Assembly: GCA_035936415.1 (NCBI GenBank)
Contig: DASYWD010000169.1
Span: 1 to 44,187, forward strand
Length of the DNA stretch: 44,187 bases
Origin: Longimicrobiaceae bacterium
GTDB lineage: Bacteria; Gemmatimonadota; Gemmatimonadetes; Longimicrobiales; Longimicrobiaceae
Direction: 5' to 3'
The translations under genes were made by a program, and so were the position numbers. The notes under the pieces were generated by a model, which did not search any database, was not told the origin of the DNA, and worked only from the letters and a program-made list of their open reading frames with translations. Every line of letters begins with the position of its first letter. Within the stretch, counting starts at the first letter, position 1. This document shows positions 16,789-24,714 of this stretch, piece after piece.

Positions 16789-17896
16789 AGGTGGTGCCGT
16801 TCGCCTCGGAGGACTCCACCGCGATGCGCCCCTCGTGGGCGCTGACGATCCGTTCGGCGATGTAGAGCCCCAGGCCGAGGCTCCCGGTCGGTCCCCTGCC
16901 CGCGGCCTTTACGGGCAGTTCCCTCGCCTTCATGGGGTTGAAGATCCCGTCGAGCTGGTCGGGCGGGATCGCCGCTCCGCGGTTGTGGACCAGGACGGCG
17001 ACCTGGTCCTCCTCGCCACGGATCTCGACCGTGACCGCGGCTCCCTCCGCACCGTGCTGGGCGGCGTTGACGACCAGGTTGGTCAGCGCCTGGCTGAGCC
17101 GGGCCTGGTCCCACTGCCCCACTTCATCCCCGCGGGTGTCCACCTGGATCCGGCATCCCGGGTGCGCCGCCGAGACCTCGTCCACCACGTCGCGCACGAC
17201 CCTCCCCAGGTTCACCTCCGTCCGCACCACGGGGATGCCTCCCCCCAGACGGCTCCGCGTAAAGTCCAGCAGGTCGCCCACCATCTGGATCGTGCGCGTG
17301 GCGCTGTCCGCGATGCGCGCGGTGAGCGTGCGGTGGGGCTCCTCCAGCTCGTCCAGGTCGAGCATGAACCTGGAGGAGGTGTAGATCGCCCCCAGCGGCG
17401 TGCGGAGGTCATGGCCCAGGATGGCGAGGAAGATCTCCTTCGACTGCTCCAGCTCCTGGTTGTACTGGGACACGGACTCGGCCAGCGACTGGTCGACGGC
17501 CTCGTTGAAGCGGGTCAGGTCTTCCACGTCCTCGGGAACCAGCTCACCTTTCTCCTTCGTCCACAGCCGGATGACGCTGGCACGCAGCGCCCGGTACTCG
17601 GCCACCATCTGCTCCACGGTGAATCCGCTGTCGGCCCGGCCCGCCCCGTGCTCTTCGGCCGCCGTCGTGGCGTCGGGATCCTCGGCCCGTGCATGCCCCT
17701 TCGACTTCTCCGTCTGCTCGACGCCGTCCTGAGGCGTTCGGAGGTCCGCGGCGATCACCGTGAGCATCTGATCGGCATGGTCCCGGAGCGCGTCGACGTC
17801 CATGGTGCCGCTGGCCGGCGCGCAGGTCCGTGCGAAGGCCTCCCATTCGCGCAGGATCGGCTCGCGGTTCGCGAGGATGAAATCGGCGAGTCTCAT
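16730..17896 (-). CDS. RsbRD-type N-terminal sensor histidine kinase
   Basis: A 388-residue kinase and the last gene of the operon headed by mlaE. Residues 1-150 resemble the RsbRD/RsbR N-terminal sensor (LADFILANREPILREWEAFART at the start, FTVEQMVAEYRALRASVIRLW later), with an insert of acidic/charged sequence between. HisKA follows with His162 in ILGHDLRTPLGAIY, then HATPase_c (N box NLVVNAAQH, G2 GSLGLGLYIAERIV). The G1 box is weak (VHNRGAAIPP, where Asp is usual, as DxGxG). This chain type is seen among kinases with RsbRD and phytochrome-like sensor parts. ATG 17896 lies 59 nt after the AI-2E gene. The gene converges on, and overlaps by 59 nt, the kinase ending at 16788. It may report envelope or transport status. 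Confidence 0.88.
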   Translation of the reverse strand: MRLADFILANREPILREWEAFARTCAPASGTMDVDALRDHADQMLTVIAADLRTPQDGVEQTEKSKGHARAEDPDATTAAEEHGAGRADSGFTVEQMVAEYRALRASVIRLWTKEKGELVPEDVEDLTRFNEAVDQSLAESVSQYNQELEQSKEIFLAILGHDLRTPLGAIYTSSRFMLDLDELEEPHRTLTARIADSATRTIQMVGDLLDFTRSRLGGGIPVVRTEVNLGRVVRDVVDEVSAAHPGCRIQVDTRGDEVGQWDQARLSQALTNLVVNAAQHGAEGAAVTVEIRGEEDQVAVLVHNRGAAIPPDQLDGIFNPMKARELPVKAAGRGPTGSLGLGLYIAERIVSAHEGRIAVESSEANGTTFTVWLPRDEKPVRAAADGG

Positions 17897-17955
17897 TCCG
17901 TCTACACCCTGCTGGTGACTCGATCTGTTCTGGTCGTCGTCGCGGGGACGGGTGG

Positions 17956-19299
17956 TCACACGTGGTCCCCCGGCTTCGAGCTCGCCGCCACCCGGCGAAG
18001 GCCGACGATGTTCTGCTCGATCCGTTCGAGCATGGCCTGGTAGGTCTCTCCAGCGAGGCCGTCCATGAGGTCGGTGAGCGATGCGGCAGCCTGCTCGTGG
18101 GCGTTGATCGCTTTCTGCAGCGCGAGCTGCTTGTTCTCCTGCGGCTCCATGGGACGCTCCTGTCTGCGTGGAAGGATAGGGGCCGTGGCGGCCGGGGAGT
18201 CCGCCGCGCGGGGATCGGGAGGTGCCGTGGGAACCGCGGATCGCACCGAGGAGTCGAGCGGAGCGTACTCGTCGGCGAACATCTGCCACGTCACCAGGAA
18301 GAGCGCGGCGACGACCGGTCCCGCCACGAAGCCGGCGAGCCCGAACACGGTGAGGCCCCCCAGCGTGGCGAGCAGCACCAGGTAGTCGGGCATCTTCGTC
18401 TCCCGCCCGACGAGGATGGGGCGGAGCACGTTGTCCACGAGCCCGATGACGAGCGTGCCGCCGGCGATCAGCACCATCCCCTTCCAGAACGCTCCGGTGG
18501 CGAGCAGGAAGACGGCGGCCGGAACCCACACCAGCGCGGCTCCCACCGCCGGCAGCAGCGAGAGGACGCCCATCGCCACTCCCCAGAACACGGCGGCCTG
18601 GATCCCCACGAGGGCGAACAGCACCCCGCCGACGGCGCCCTGCACCGCGGCCACCACGATCGTCCCCTTCACCGTCGCCCGCGAGACCTCCGCGATCTTC
18701 CGGAACAGCCGCTCCTCCCGCTCGTCTCCCATCGGGATCGCGCGGATGAGCGCCCGTACGATCCGCTCCCCGTCCCGGAAGAAGAAGAAGAGGAAGTAGA
18801 GCATCAGCCCGAAGAGGATCGCGAGGGTGAGGGCGTTCTGCCCCACCGCGAGGGCCTGCCCGGCGACGTACCGCGTGGCCGACCCCGCTGCGCCCTGGAG
18901 CGAATCCCGCACCCGCTCGACGTCGACCCCGTAGCGCGTCAGCACGCGGGTGAGCGCCGGCAGGGAGCGCTCGACGAAGTGGACGACGGCGTCGGCGTTG
19001 ATCTCGCCCGACGCGATGCGCTGGTAGACCGAGAGCCCCTGCTGCGCCAGGGCCCCGACGAGCAGCCCGGCCGGGACCAGGACGGCGACGACGACCACGA
19101 GCGTGCTGCCGGCGGCCGCGAAGCTGCGCCGTCCCCCGAGAAGGACCAGGAGGCGCAGGAAGAGCGGCTGGAAGAGCATGGCGAAGACCGCCGCCCAGAA
19201 CACCGGCAGCAGGAAGCCCCGGACCATCCACAGGAACAACGCCGTCGTGACGAGCACGAGGGAGACGAAGACGCGGCTCTCCAGGTTCCGCAGGCGCAT
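17956..19299 (-). CDS. AI-2E family transporter with extra C-terminal helical extension
   Basis: A 447-residue inner-membrane protein of the AI-2E (TqsA/YhhT/PerM) family, expected to have about eight helices. Family features: the N-terminal pair (VFVSLVLVTTALFLWMV, FWAAVFAMLFQPLF), the LFGLMLYFLFFFFRDGERI loop, and the late helices with VIGLVDNVLRPILVGRETKM and PDYLVLLATLGGLTVFGLAGFVAGPV. Normal family length ends near residue 365. Here about 80 residues follow: a Pro/Ala linker (TAPPDPRAADSPAATAP), then a helical segment beginning MEPQENKQLALQKAINAHEQ. That tail could be a soluble regulatory piece or, less likely, a separately started protein. The gene sits 34 nt after the lipoprotein gene in the Mla operon. 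Substrates in this family are diverse; quorum-signal export is not implied. Confidence 0.9.
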   Translation of the reverse strand: MRLRNLESRVFVSLVLVTTALFLWMVRGFLLPVFWAAVFAMLFQPLFLRLLVLLGGRRSFAAAGSTLVVVVAVLVPAGLLVGALAQQGLSVYQRIASGEINADAVVHFVERSLPALTRVLTRYGVDVERVRDSLQGAAGSATRYVAGQALAVGQNALTLAILFGLMLYFLFFFFRDGERIVRALIRAIPMGDEREERLFRKIAEVSRATVKGTIVVAAVQGAVGGVLFALVGIQAAVFWGVAMGVLSLLPAVGAALVWVPAAVFLLATGAFWKGMVLIAGGTLVIGLVDNVLRPILVGRETKMPDYLVLLATLGGLTVFGLAGFVAGPVVAALFLVTWQMFADEYAPLDSSVRSAVPTAPPDPRAADSPAATAPILPRRQERPMEPQENKQLALQKAINAHEQAAASLTDLMDGLAGETYQAMLERIEQNIVGLRRVAASSKPGDHV

Positions 19300-19333
19300 G
19301 TCGCTCGGGGCTGATGGGTTCGGTCGTGACCGC

Positions 19334-19963
19334 CTACGGGGCGCCGAGCTTTTCGAGGCTGGTCATCAGGTCGTTCGAAAGGACGTGCAGTCCGGCGTCG
19401 AGCAGGGCGACGAGCCCGGCGTAGTCCCCCACCCGCCACCCGTCCTTCCGGTAGTCGGTGGTCCCCCGTGCGAGCACCTCCCCGTCCCGCTGCCGGATGA
19501 TCTCCCAGGTGGCCAGCAGGTGGGCCTCCCCCCCGGTCGCCGCGGGGTCCGCGGGCGCCACGCCCTCGAAGCGCGACACGTGGAGCTGGATCAGGTGATC
19601 GTACTTCTCCCGGAGCGGCCACGGCGCGACGTCGACGGCGCGGAAGGGCGCCCCCGCGGTCAGGTAGCCGGCGACCGCCCGGCTGATCCCCCCGGGGAGA
19701 GGCTCGCCCCAGCGGTGGAACTCGGCGAACGTGATCTCCTGGGGTCCCCGGCGAACCGCGATGGAGGGAGATTCCAGGTACGAGGCGAGCTGCAGCCGCC
19801 GCACTCCGACCGTGAGGCCGGCGAGACCCGGGCGCGGCGCTTCGCTCCCCTGCACCCGGTTTCCCCCCAGCACGTAGTGCCGCTGGGGCGGCTCTCCGTG
19901 GGAGAGGCTGCACCCCGCCAGGCCCGCCAGGGCGCAGAGGACGATCAGGCGCGTCGTTTTCAT
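19334..19963 (-). CDS. ABC-type transport auxiliary lipoprotein (PqiC/YmbA-like)
   Basis: A lipoprotein of about 209 residues. The N-terminus MKTTRLIVLCALAGLAGCS is a clear lipoprotein signal with lipobox LAGC. The mature part fits the ABC_trans_aux/PqiC domain (HYVLGG near the start, then VGVRRLQLASYLESPSIAVRRG and the PLPGGISRAVAGYL region), which in other bacteria is the outer-membrane partner of MCE proteins. An in-frame ATG at 19975, immediately after the mlaD stop, is an alternative start, but ATG 19963 gives the canonical signal peptide. Its place directly behind MlaE, MlaF and MlaD genes supports an envelope-spanning lipid transport role. Confidence 0.85.
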   Translation of the reverse strand: MKTTRLIVLCALAGLAGCSLSHGEPPQRHYVLGGNRVQGSEAPRPGLAGLTVGVRRLQLASYLESPSIAVRRGPQEITFAEFHRWGEPLPGGISRAVAGYLTAGAPFRAVDVAPWPLREKYDHLIQLHVSRFEGVAPADPAATGGEAHLLATWEIIRQRDGEVLARGTTDYRKDGWRVGDYAGLVALLDAGLHVLSNDLMTSLEKLGAP

Positions 19964-19976
19964 TGCGTACCGCATC

Positions 19977-20963
19977 CTAGTTCTCGCTCGGCCGCTTCCC
20001 GCGGATGAGCATGTCGGGATTCCGCTCCAGCGTGACGGCGAGCGCGCGCAGCGCCTCCGCCGCAGCGGCCATGCTGGCCATCGCCTCCTCCATCTGGTAG
20101 CCCACCCCCGAATCCTGGGAGATGAGGCCCCTCGTCTCCTCCATGGTCTGCCGCACCGCCTGCAGGGTGAGCACCATCTCCGAGTTGGTGCCCGCCAGCT
20201 GGAGCTGGAGCGGATCGACCGTCGCGCCGAGCCGTGCGGCCAGCGACTCCATCTCGGCCATCGTGCGGGTGAGCTGCGCGGTCATCTGCGGAGCGTCCGC
20301 GAGTGCCGTCTGCAGTCCCGGCGACTCGGCCAGGCGCTCGACGGCCCCGGCCGATGCGACCACCGACCGGTTGAGCTCCTCCATGTTCACCTCTTCCAGC
20401 ATCTCGTTCACCCGGAACAGGATCTTCAGCACGTCTCCCACCATGCTGCCGGCCTGGGTCCCGAACGCGGCCAGGAGCGAAGGGCTCGTCGGGATCTCCG
20501 GATAGGGAGTCGGCCGCCGCTCCAGCTCGGGCGCCGCCGCGGTGGGGCGGTACGCGAGCTCGATGTACAGCTGGCCGGTGACCATGCTCTCCATCTGCAG
20601 CTGGGCCCGCAGGCCGTCCTTGATCTGCTGGCGCAGCACACGCTCGTCGTCCAGCTGGACGAAGGTGCCGGCCACCGACGTCAGGCGGGTGAGGTCGATC
20701 TCGTACTGCACCGGCACCTGGAAGGTCTTGTCCTTCAGCTCGATCTGGATGTGGAGGTTCGTCACGCGGCCGACCGGCACACCCTGGAACTTCACCGGTG
20801 CGCCGACCTCCAGCCCGTTCACCGACTCCCCGAAGTAGCTGATGAAGATCGTCTGCTTCTCGAACCAGGAGGCGGAGGCCAGCGTCGCGACGCCGGTCAC
20901 CGCCAGGATGATGCCGCCGATCATGAACAGCCCGATGGCGGTCGGATTGGCGCGAATGCTCAT
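19977..20963 (-). CDS. mlaD: MlaD/MCE-domain substrate-binding protein of a lipid ABC transporter
   Basis: A 328-residue protein with one N-terminal helix (IGLFMIGGIILAVTGVATL), then an MCE domain at about 40-120 with the typical GLEVGAPVKFQGVPVGRV segment. A long helical C-terminal part follows (about 180-320, rich in Ala/Leu/Met/Glu), likely forming a coiled tube or needle across the periplasm as in PqiB/YebT-like proteins. MCE proteins form hexameric rings that ferry phospholipids between membranes. ATG 20963 overlaps the mlaF stop (ATGA) and has AAGGATG upstream. The gene belongs to the mlaE-mlaF-mlaD-lipoprotein run. The direction of lipid transport cannot be read from sequence. Confidence 0.93.
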   Translation of the reverse strand: MSIRANPTAIGLFMIGGIILAVTGVATLASASWFEKQTIFISYFGESVNGLEVGAPVKFQGVPVGRVTNLHIQIELKDKTFQVPVQYEIDLTRLTSVAGTFVQLDDERVLRQQIKDGLRAQLQMESMVTGQLYIELAYRPTAAAPELERRPTPYPEIPTSPSLLAAFGTQAGSMVGDVLKILFRVNEMLEEVNMEELNRSVVASAGAVERLAESPGLQTALADAPQMTAQLTRTMAEMESLAARLGATVDPLQLQLAGTNSEMVLTLQAVRQTMEETRGLISQDSGVGYQMEEAMASMAAAAEALRALAVTLERNPDMLIRGKRPSEN

Positions 20964-21760
20964 AGGGACATCCTTTCTCGGGTGCGTCCGGAGGCGGAGC
21001 GTCCCTCGACGTCGCCGCTGCGTGTGAGAAACCGGTGCACCTCTTCGCTCGGCGGGTTCTCCCGCAGGTCGGCAGGATTGCCGAGCGCCGTCATGGTCTT
21101 CTGCTCGATGTCCAGGAAGACCGCCCGGTCGGCGATCTTGAAGATGCTGTCGAGGTCGTGGCTCACCACGACGATCGTGGTGCCGAAGCTGTCCCGCAGC
21201 TGCAGGATCAGGTCGTCGAGGCGGCTCGCGGTGATCGGGTCCAGGCCGGACGAAGGCTCGTCGAAGAAGACCACCTCCGGGTCCAGCGCCACGGCGCGCG
21301 CGAGGGCGGCGCGCTTGCGCATCCCGCCGCTGATCTCGACGGGGTAGTACGACTCGAAGCCGCGCAGCCCGACCAGCGCGAGCTTCAGCGAGACCACCTC
21401 GGCGATCGCCGCGGGGGGCAGCTCCGTGTACTCCTCGATCGGGAGCGCCACGTTCTCGGCCAGCGTCAGCCCGCTCCACAGCGCGCCGTTCTGGTAGAGC
21501 ACGCCCATGCGGCGGAGCATCCCCTTCCGGGCCGCCTCGTCGGCCTCTCCGAAGTCCTCGCCGTCGAACAGGATCGCTCCCCCGGCGGGCTTCTTCAGGC
21601 CGATCAGGTGCTTCAGCAGGGTGCTCTTGCCGCCGCCGCTCCCGCCCATGATGACGAAGATCTCCCCCCGCCGGACCTGGAAGCTCAGGTCCCGCATGAC
21701 GACACGGCCGCCGTACGCCATCGTCAGGTCCCTGACTTCGATCGCGGCTGTCTCATTCAT
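20960..21760 (-). CDS. mlaF: MlaF-type ATP-binding protein of lipid ABC transporter
   Basis: A 266-residue ABC ATPase. Motifs: Walker A GGSGGGKST, Q-loop VLYQNGALWSGLTLAENV (the FQ.GALF.sLTv.eNV pattern of MlaF proteins), signature ISGGMRKRAALARA, Walker B VVFFDEPSSGLDP, and H-loop VVSHDLDSIF. It would power lipid movement through the MlaE dimer at the inner membrane. ATG 21760 is chosen; it follows the mlaE stop by 7 nt and begins right before AIEVRDLTMAYGG. An earlier in-frame start at 21808 would overlap mlaE with no added homology. Confidence 0.94.
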   Translation of the reverse strand: MNETAAIEVRDLTMAYGGRVVMRDLSFQVRRGEIFVIMGGSGGGKSTLLKHLIGLKKPAGGAILFDGEDFGEADEAARKGMLRRMGVLYQNGALWSGLTLAENVALPIEEYTELPPAAIAEVVSLKLALVGLRGFESYYPVEISGGMRKRAALARAVALDPEVVFFDEPSSGLDPITASRLDDLILQLRDSFGTTIVVVSHDLDSIFKIADRAVFLDIEQKTMTALGNPADLRENPPSEEVHRFLTRSGDVEGRSASGRTRERMSL

Positions 21761-21767
21761 TTCGACC

Positions 21768-22883
21768 TCAGACTCCCACGAGGGCAGAGATCCAGTCGAT
21801 GACGGCATTGGCCACGATGATCAGGGTGATGCCCGTGACCACGGCGGACGTCGCGGCCCTTCCCACCGCTCCCGCGTCGCTCCCCGTCTGCATTCCCCGC
21901 ATGCAGCCCGCGATGCCGATGATCAGGCCGAAGACCGTTCCCTTGAAGACCCCCAGCAGCCCGTCGGCGAGCGTGACGGGCGTCAGCAGGCCGCCGATGA
22001 ACTGGGTGGGCGTGAGGTCCAGCAGCGTGACCGAGACGAGCAGCCCGCCGACGATGCCGACGAACATCGCGTAGACGGTAAGCACGGGCATCATCACGAA
22101 GAGGCCCAGCACCCGCGGCAGCACGAGGTGGTCGACGGGCGAGAGCCCGAGCGTCTCGAACGCGTCGATCTCCTCCGTGATCTTCATGCTTCCGAGCTCG
22201 GCGGCGAAGGCGGCGCCCGTCCGGCCCGCCATGATGATCCCCGTCATCAGCGCGCCCATCTCCCGCAGCATCCCGTAGCCGACCAGGTACGACACGTAGT
22301 AGCCCGCCCCGAACCGCCGCAGGACGACCGCGCCCAGGAAGGCGATGATCAGCCCCACGAGAAAGCTGATCAGCGTGACGATGGGGAGAGCGCCCGAGCC
22401 GTTCGACTGGACCACGACCCAGAAGTCGCGCCAGCGCAGCCGCGTTCGGAAGAGAACCAGCCTCCCGGCGCTCTCGGCCACCTGGCCGAAGAATGCGACG
22501 GATGCGAGGAAGGCGTCGAAGGAGGCGAGCCCTTTCGTCCCGAGCCGGGCGAGGAACGACGATCCGGTCTCCTCGCGAACGGCGACCTTCTCCGGCACGG
22601 CCCGGGCGAGCGCCAGGAGACGAGCGATGCTCTCCGGCAGGCCGTCTTCCCTGAACTCGAGGCCGTGGGCCTCGCAGTAGTTCATGCCCTGCAGCAGGAA
22701 GGTGAGCAGGCTGCTGTCCCACCTGCCCAGCTCCGCCGTCTCGAATGCGAGCGCCCGCGGCGGGTGCCCGGGCGCCCGGCCATCCACGAGGCGGTCGAAG
22801 CGCGGCGTCGGGTTCCCCAGCTCCCAATCGCCGGCCAGCCCCGCGATCAGCGTATGATGTTCCTGGCGGAGCTCTACCCGCAT
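21768..22883 (-). CDS. mlaE: MlaE-type permease with N-terminal STAS-like domain
   Basis: A 371-residue protein. Residues about 1-105 resemble a STAS (MlaB-like) domain fused in front (AGDWELG, then LAFETAELGRWDSSLLTFL). The MlaE permease domain follows from about 120 to the end, with the hallmark motif ITEEIDAFETLGLSP and five to six helices. In Escherichia coli the STAS partner MlaB is a separate protein; fusion to the permease is common in other phyla. It is the first gene of a six-gene minus-strand operon reaching 16730. AGGAAG precedes ATG 22883, and promoter/operator site B lies 10-62 nt upstream, giving a predicted 5' leader of about 24 nt. Confidence 0.93.
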   Translation of the reverse strand: MRVELRQEHHTLIAGLAGDWELGNPTPRFDRLVDGRAPGHPPRALAFETAELGRWDSSLLTFLLQGMNYCEAHGLEFREDGLPESIARLLALARAVPEKVAVREETGSSFLARLGTKGLASFDAFLASVAFFGQVAESAGRLVLFRTRLRWRDFWVVVQSNGSGALPIVTLISFLVGLIIAFLGAVVLRRFGAGYYVSYLVGYGMLREMGALMTGIIMAGRTGAAFAAELGSMKITEEIDAFETLGLSPVDHLVLPRVLGLFVMMPVLTVYAMFVGIVGGLLVSVTLLDLTPTQFIGGLLTPVTLADGLLGVFKGTVFGLIIGIAGCMRGMQTGSDAGAVGRAATSAVVTGITLIIVANAVIDWISALVGV

Positions 22884-22892
22884 CGCGCTTCC

Positions 22893-22945
22893 TATTGATC
22901 AGATGGTAAATAAATCTACCCTATATTGTCCGGATGGTCAATAGT
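22893..22945. promoter_or_regulatory. Mla-operon promoter with paired TetR-type operators (site B)
   Basis: Read on the minus strand: TTGACC (rc of 22937-22942), 17 nt, TAGATT (rc of 22914-22919), driving mlaE. Two palindromes on the plus strand, TGATCAGATGGTAA (22897-22910) and TGTCCGGATGGTCA (22928-22941), have centres 31 nt apart. The outer arms are CTATTGATC and GGTCAATAG, inverted with one mismatch. The reverse complement matches site A (13445-13494) along nearly all its length, but the outer arms differ while staying self-complementary. The same block could also act on the plus-strand KaiC-kinase operon starting at 23173; only a weak TATATT is visible that way. Confidence 0.72.
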
Positions 22946-22950
22946 GATGC

Positions 22951-23000
22951 CTCCTGGGAGACCTGCCGATTCACCACTTTTGTGGTCCCGCTCTCAACCG
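22951..23000. repeat. Dispersed repeat copy 1 (CCTCCTGGGAG element)
   Basis: Begins CCTCCTGGGAG and continues into ATTCACCACTT; related blocks start at 32546 and 33809. Copies 1 and 3 keep a plus-strand reading pattern (SWE.C, then FVVPL.TG or FVIPL.TG) with changes mostly at third codon positions. That suggests remnants of a short coding sequence or element. It adjoins operator site B. Confidence 0.45.
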
Positions 23001-23172
23001 GAGAAACAGAACAACTTCGGCGGATCGAGGAGGTCCGGCTCCACTGGAGTCGGGCTCTGGCATGCATCTTCCTCGCTGGAGGCACGATCTACCGCCTGCC
23101 GGGAATCCGCCAGCGCGGTAGGGCAGATGCACGCATACACCGGCCTCTGCGGCTTTTTTCCAGAGTGAGCGA

Positions 23173-24714
23173 ATGCATGGCGACCGCGAACCAGACGAGA
23201 TGGTGGAAGGCTCGAATCACTCCGGACGCTCTGGCGCCCTGACGGCGCGGCGTAGCCAGAGGATCCCCACCGGGGTGGAGGGTCTGGACCGGATCCTCGA
23301 GGGCGGCCTACCGAAGCGGGAGATCTACCTCGTCCAGGGCGAGCCCGGCACCGGCAAGACGACCTTCGGCCTCCAGTTCCTGCTTGCGGGCCGTGATCTG
23401 GGCGAGGCGGGCCTCTTCATCACCCTCACGCAGCGCGAAGCAGACCTCCAGGACACCGCCGCGTCGCACGGCTGGTCCCTGGAGGGAATCCACGTCCATC
23501 AGCTCAAGGGGCCGGGCACCGCCCAGGCCGCCATCGCGGATCAGGCCCTGTTCCCGACCGGCGACGTGGAGCTCACGGAGGTGATGGAGGAAGTCCTGGA
23601 GGTGGTCGAGCGCATTCGTCCAAGCCGGGTCGTGTTCGACGCCATCGCGGAGCTCCGCCTCCTCGCCAACGATCCGACCCGCTTCCAGCAACAGATCTTC
23701 ACCCTGAGGGAGCTGTTCGCCGACTCCGGCGCCACGGTGATCTTCCTCGATACGCAGCCGCAGCTGCGTGGAACGCGCGAGATGGAGCACATCGCCCACG
23801 GCGTGATCCTCCTCGATCACACGTTGACCCGCTTCGGCAACGCACAGCGGCGCCTGCGGGTGCTGAAGATGCGGGGGATGGGCTACGGCGAGGGCCTGCA
23901 CGACTGCCGCATCGAGACCGGCGGATTCGTCGTCTTCCCGCGCCTCCTGCCGGGCGAGGAGAGCGCCCACGAGGGAAAGCTCCTCGAGAGCGGGGTCGAG
24001 ATGCTCGACCAGCTGGTGGGCGGCGGGCTCGCCGAAGGGACCTCCTGCCTCTTCGTCGGTCCTTCCGGCGCGGGGAAGAGCTCGGTTGCCACCCTGTATG
24101 CCAGTGCGGCGGCGGAGCGCGGCGAGCGTTCCGCAGCTTTTCTCTTCGAAGAGCGGCCCGAGACCTTCATCCGCCGTTCCGAGAGCCTGGGGATGCCGGT
24201 CCGCTCCTACATCGACTCCGGCATGATGCTGATCCGCCCGATCAACACGGCCGAGCTCTCGCCGGGCGAGTTCGCCGAGCATGTGCGACAGCAGGTGCAG
24301 GATCGGGGCGTGCGCGTGGTCACGATCGACAGCCTCACCGGCTACATCAGCGCAATGCCGGACGAGCAGATGCTCCTCACGCAGATGCACGACCTCCTGC
24401 ACTACCTGAGCGGCCAGGGCGTTCTCACGATCCTGGTGGTCGCCCAGCACGGGATCGTCGGCTCGACGTTGGCCGGCCCGATCGACGTGAGCTACCTCGC
24501 GGACGCGGTGCTCCTCTTTCGCCACTTCGAGACCAACGGCGAGATTCGGCGCGCGCTCTCCGTCTTCAAGAAGCGATATGGCGACCACGAGAAGATGATC
24601 CGGGAGCTCATCATCACCGGAGGAGGCATCCAGGTCGGTGATCCGCTCCGCGGCTTCCGGGGCCTCCTCACGGGGAATCCTGCGCCCCTGGACACCGAGG
24701 TAAGGCGATCGTGA
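23173..24714 (+). CDS. KaiC-like tandem RecA-type ATPase (second copy)
   Basis: A 513-residue two-domain KaiC-like protein, close to KaiC length. Domain 1: [18 protein letters not shown] and Walker [10 protein letters not shown] near 56. Domain 2: [20 protein letters not shown], Walker [10 protein letters not shown] near 296, and a FEERPETF catalytic Glu pair. Domain 1 has QRE where a Glu pair is usual, so its ATPase may be weak. The dual phosphosite position reads Ser-Tyr ([12 protein letters not shown]), as in the first copy. ATG 23173 has only a weak site upstream; in-frame ATG near 23200 is an alternative. The stop overlaps the GTG of the kinase (GTGA), repeating the architecture of 14135-16788. 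It is about 230 nt downstream of operator site B. The two copies look anciently diverged rather than recently duplicated. Confidence 0.9.
   Translation: MHGDREPDEMVEGSNHSGRSGALTARRSQRIPTGVEGLDRILEGGLPKREIYLVQGEPGTGKTTFGLQFLLAGRDLGEAGLFITLTQREADLQDTAASHGWSLEGIHVHQLKGPGTAQAAIADQALFPTGDVELTEVMEEVLEVVERIRPSRVVFDAIAELRLLANDPTRFQQQIFTLRELFADSGATVIFLDTQPQLRGTREMEHIAHGVILLDHTLTRFGNAQRRLRVLKMRGMGYGEGLHDCRIETGGFVVFPRLLPGEESAHEGKLLESGVEMLDQLVGGGLAEGTSCLFVGPSGAGKSSVATLYASAAAERGERSAAFLFEERPETFIRRSESLGMPVRSYIDSGMMLIRPINTAELSPGEFAEHVRQQVQDRGVRVVTIDSLTGYISAMPDEQMLLTQMHDLLHYLSGQGVLTILVVAQHGIVGSTLAGPIDVSYLADAVLLFRHFETNGEIRRALSVFKKRYGDHEKMIRELIITGGGIQVGDPLRGFRGLLTGNPAPLDTEVRRS

Noticed and set aside
22926-23242. 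Short plus-strand frames before the second KaiC-like gene as possible small genes
   Set aside because: They overlap the operator, run into the start of the KaiC-like gene, and have no ribosome-binding site. I treat the first part as a remnant of the dispersed element instead.
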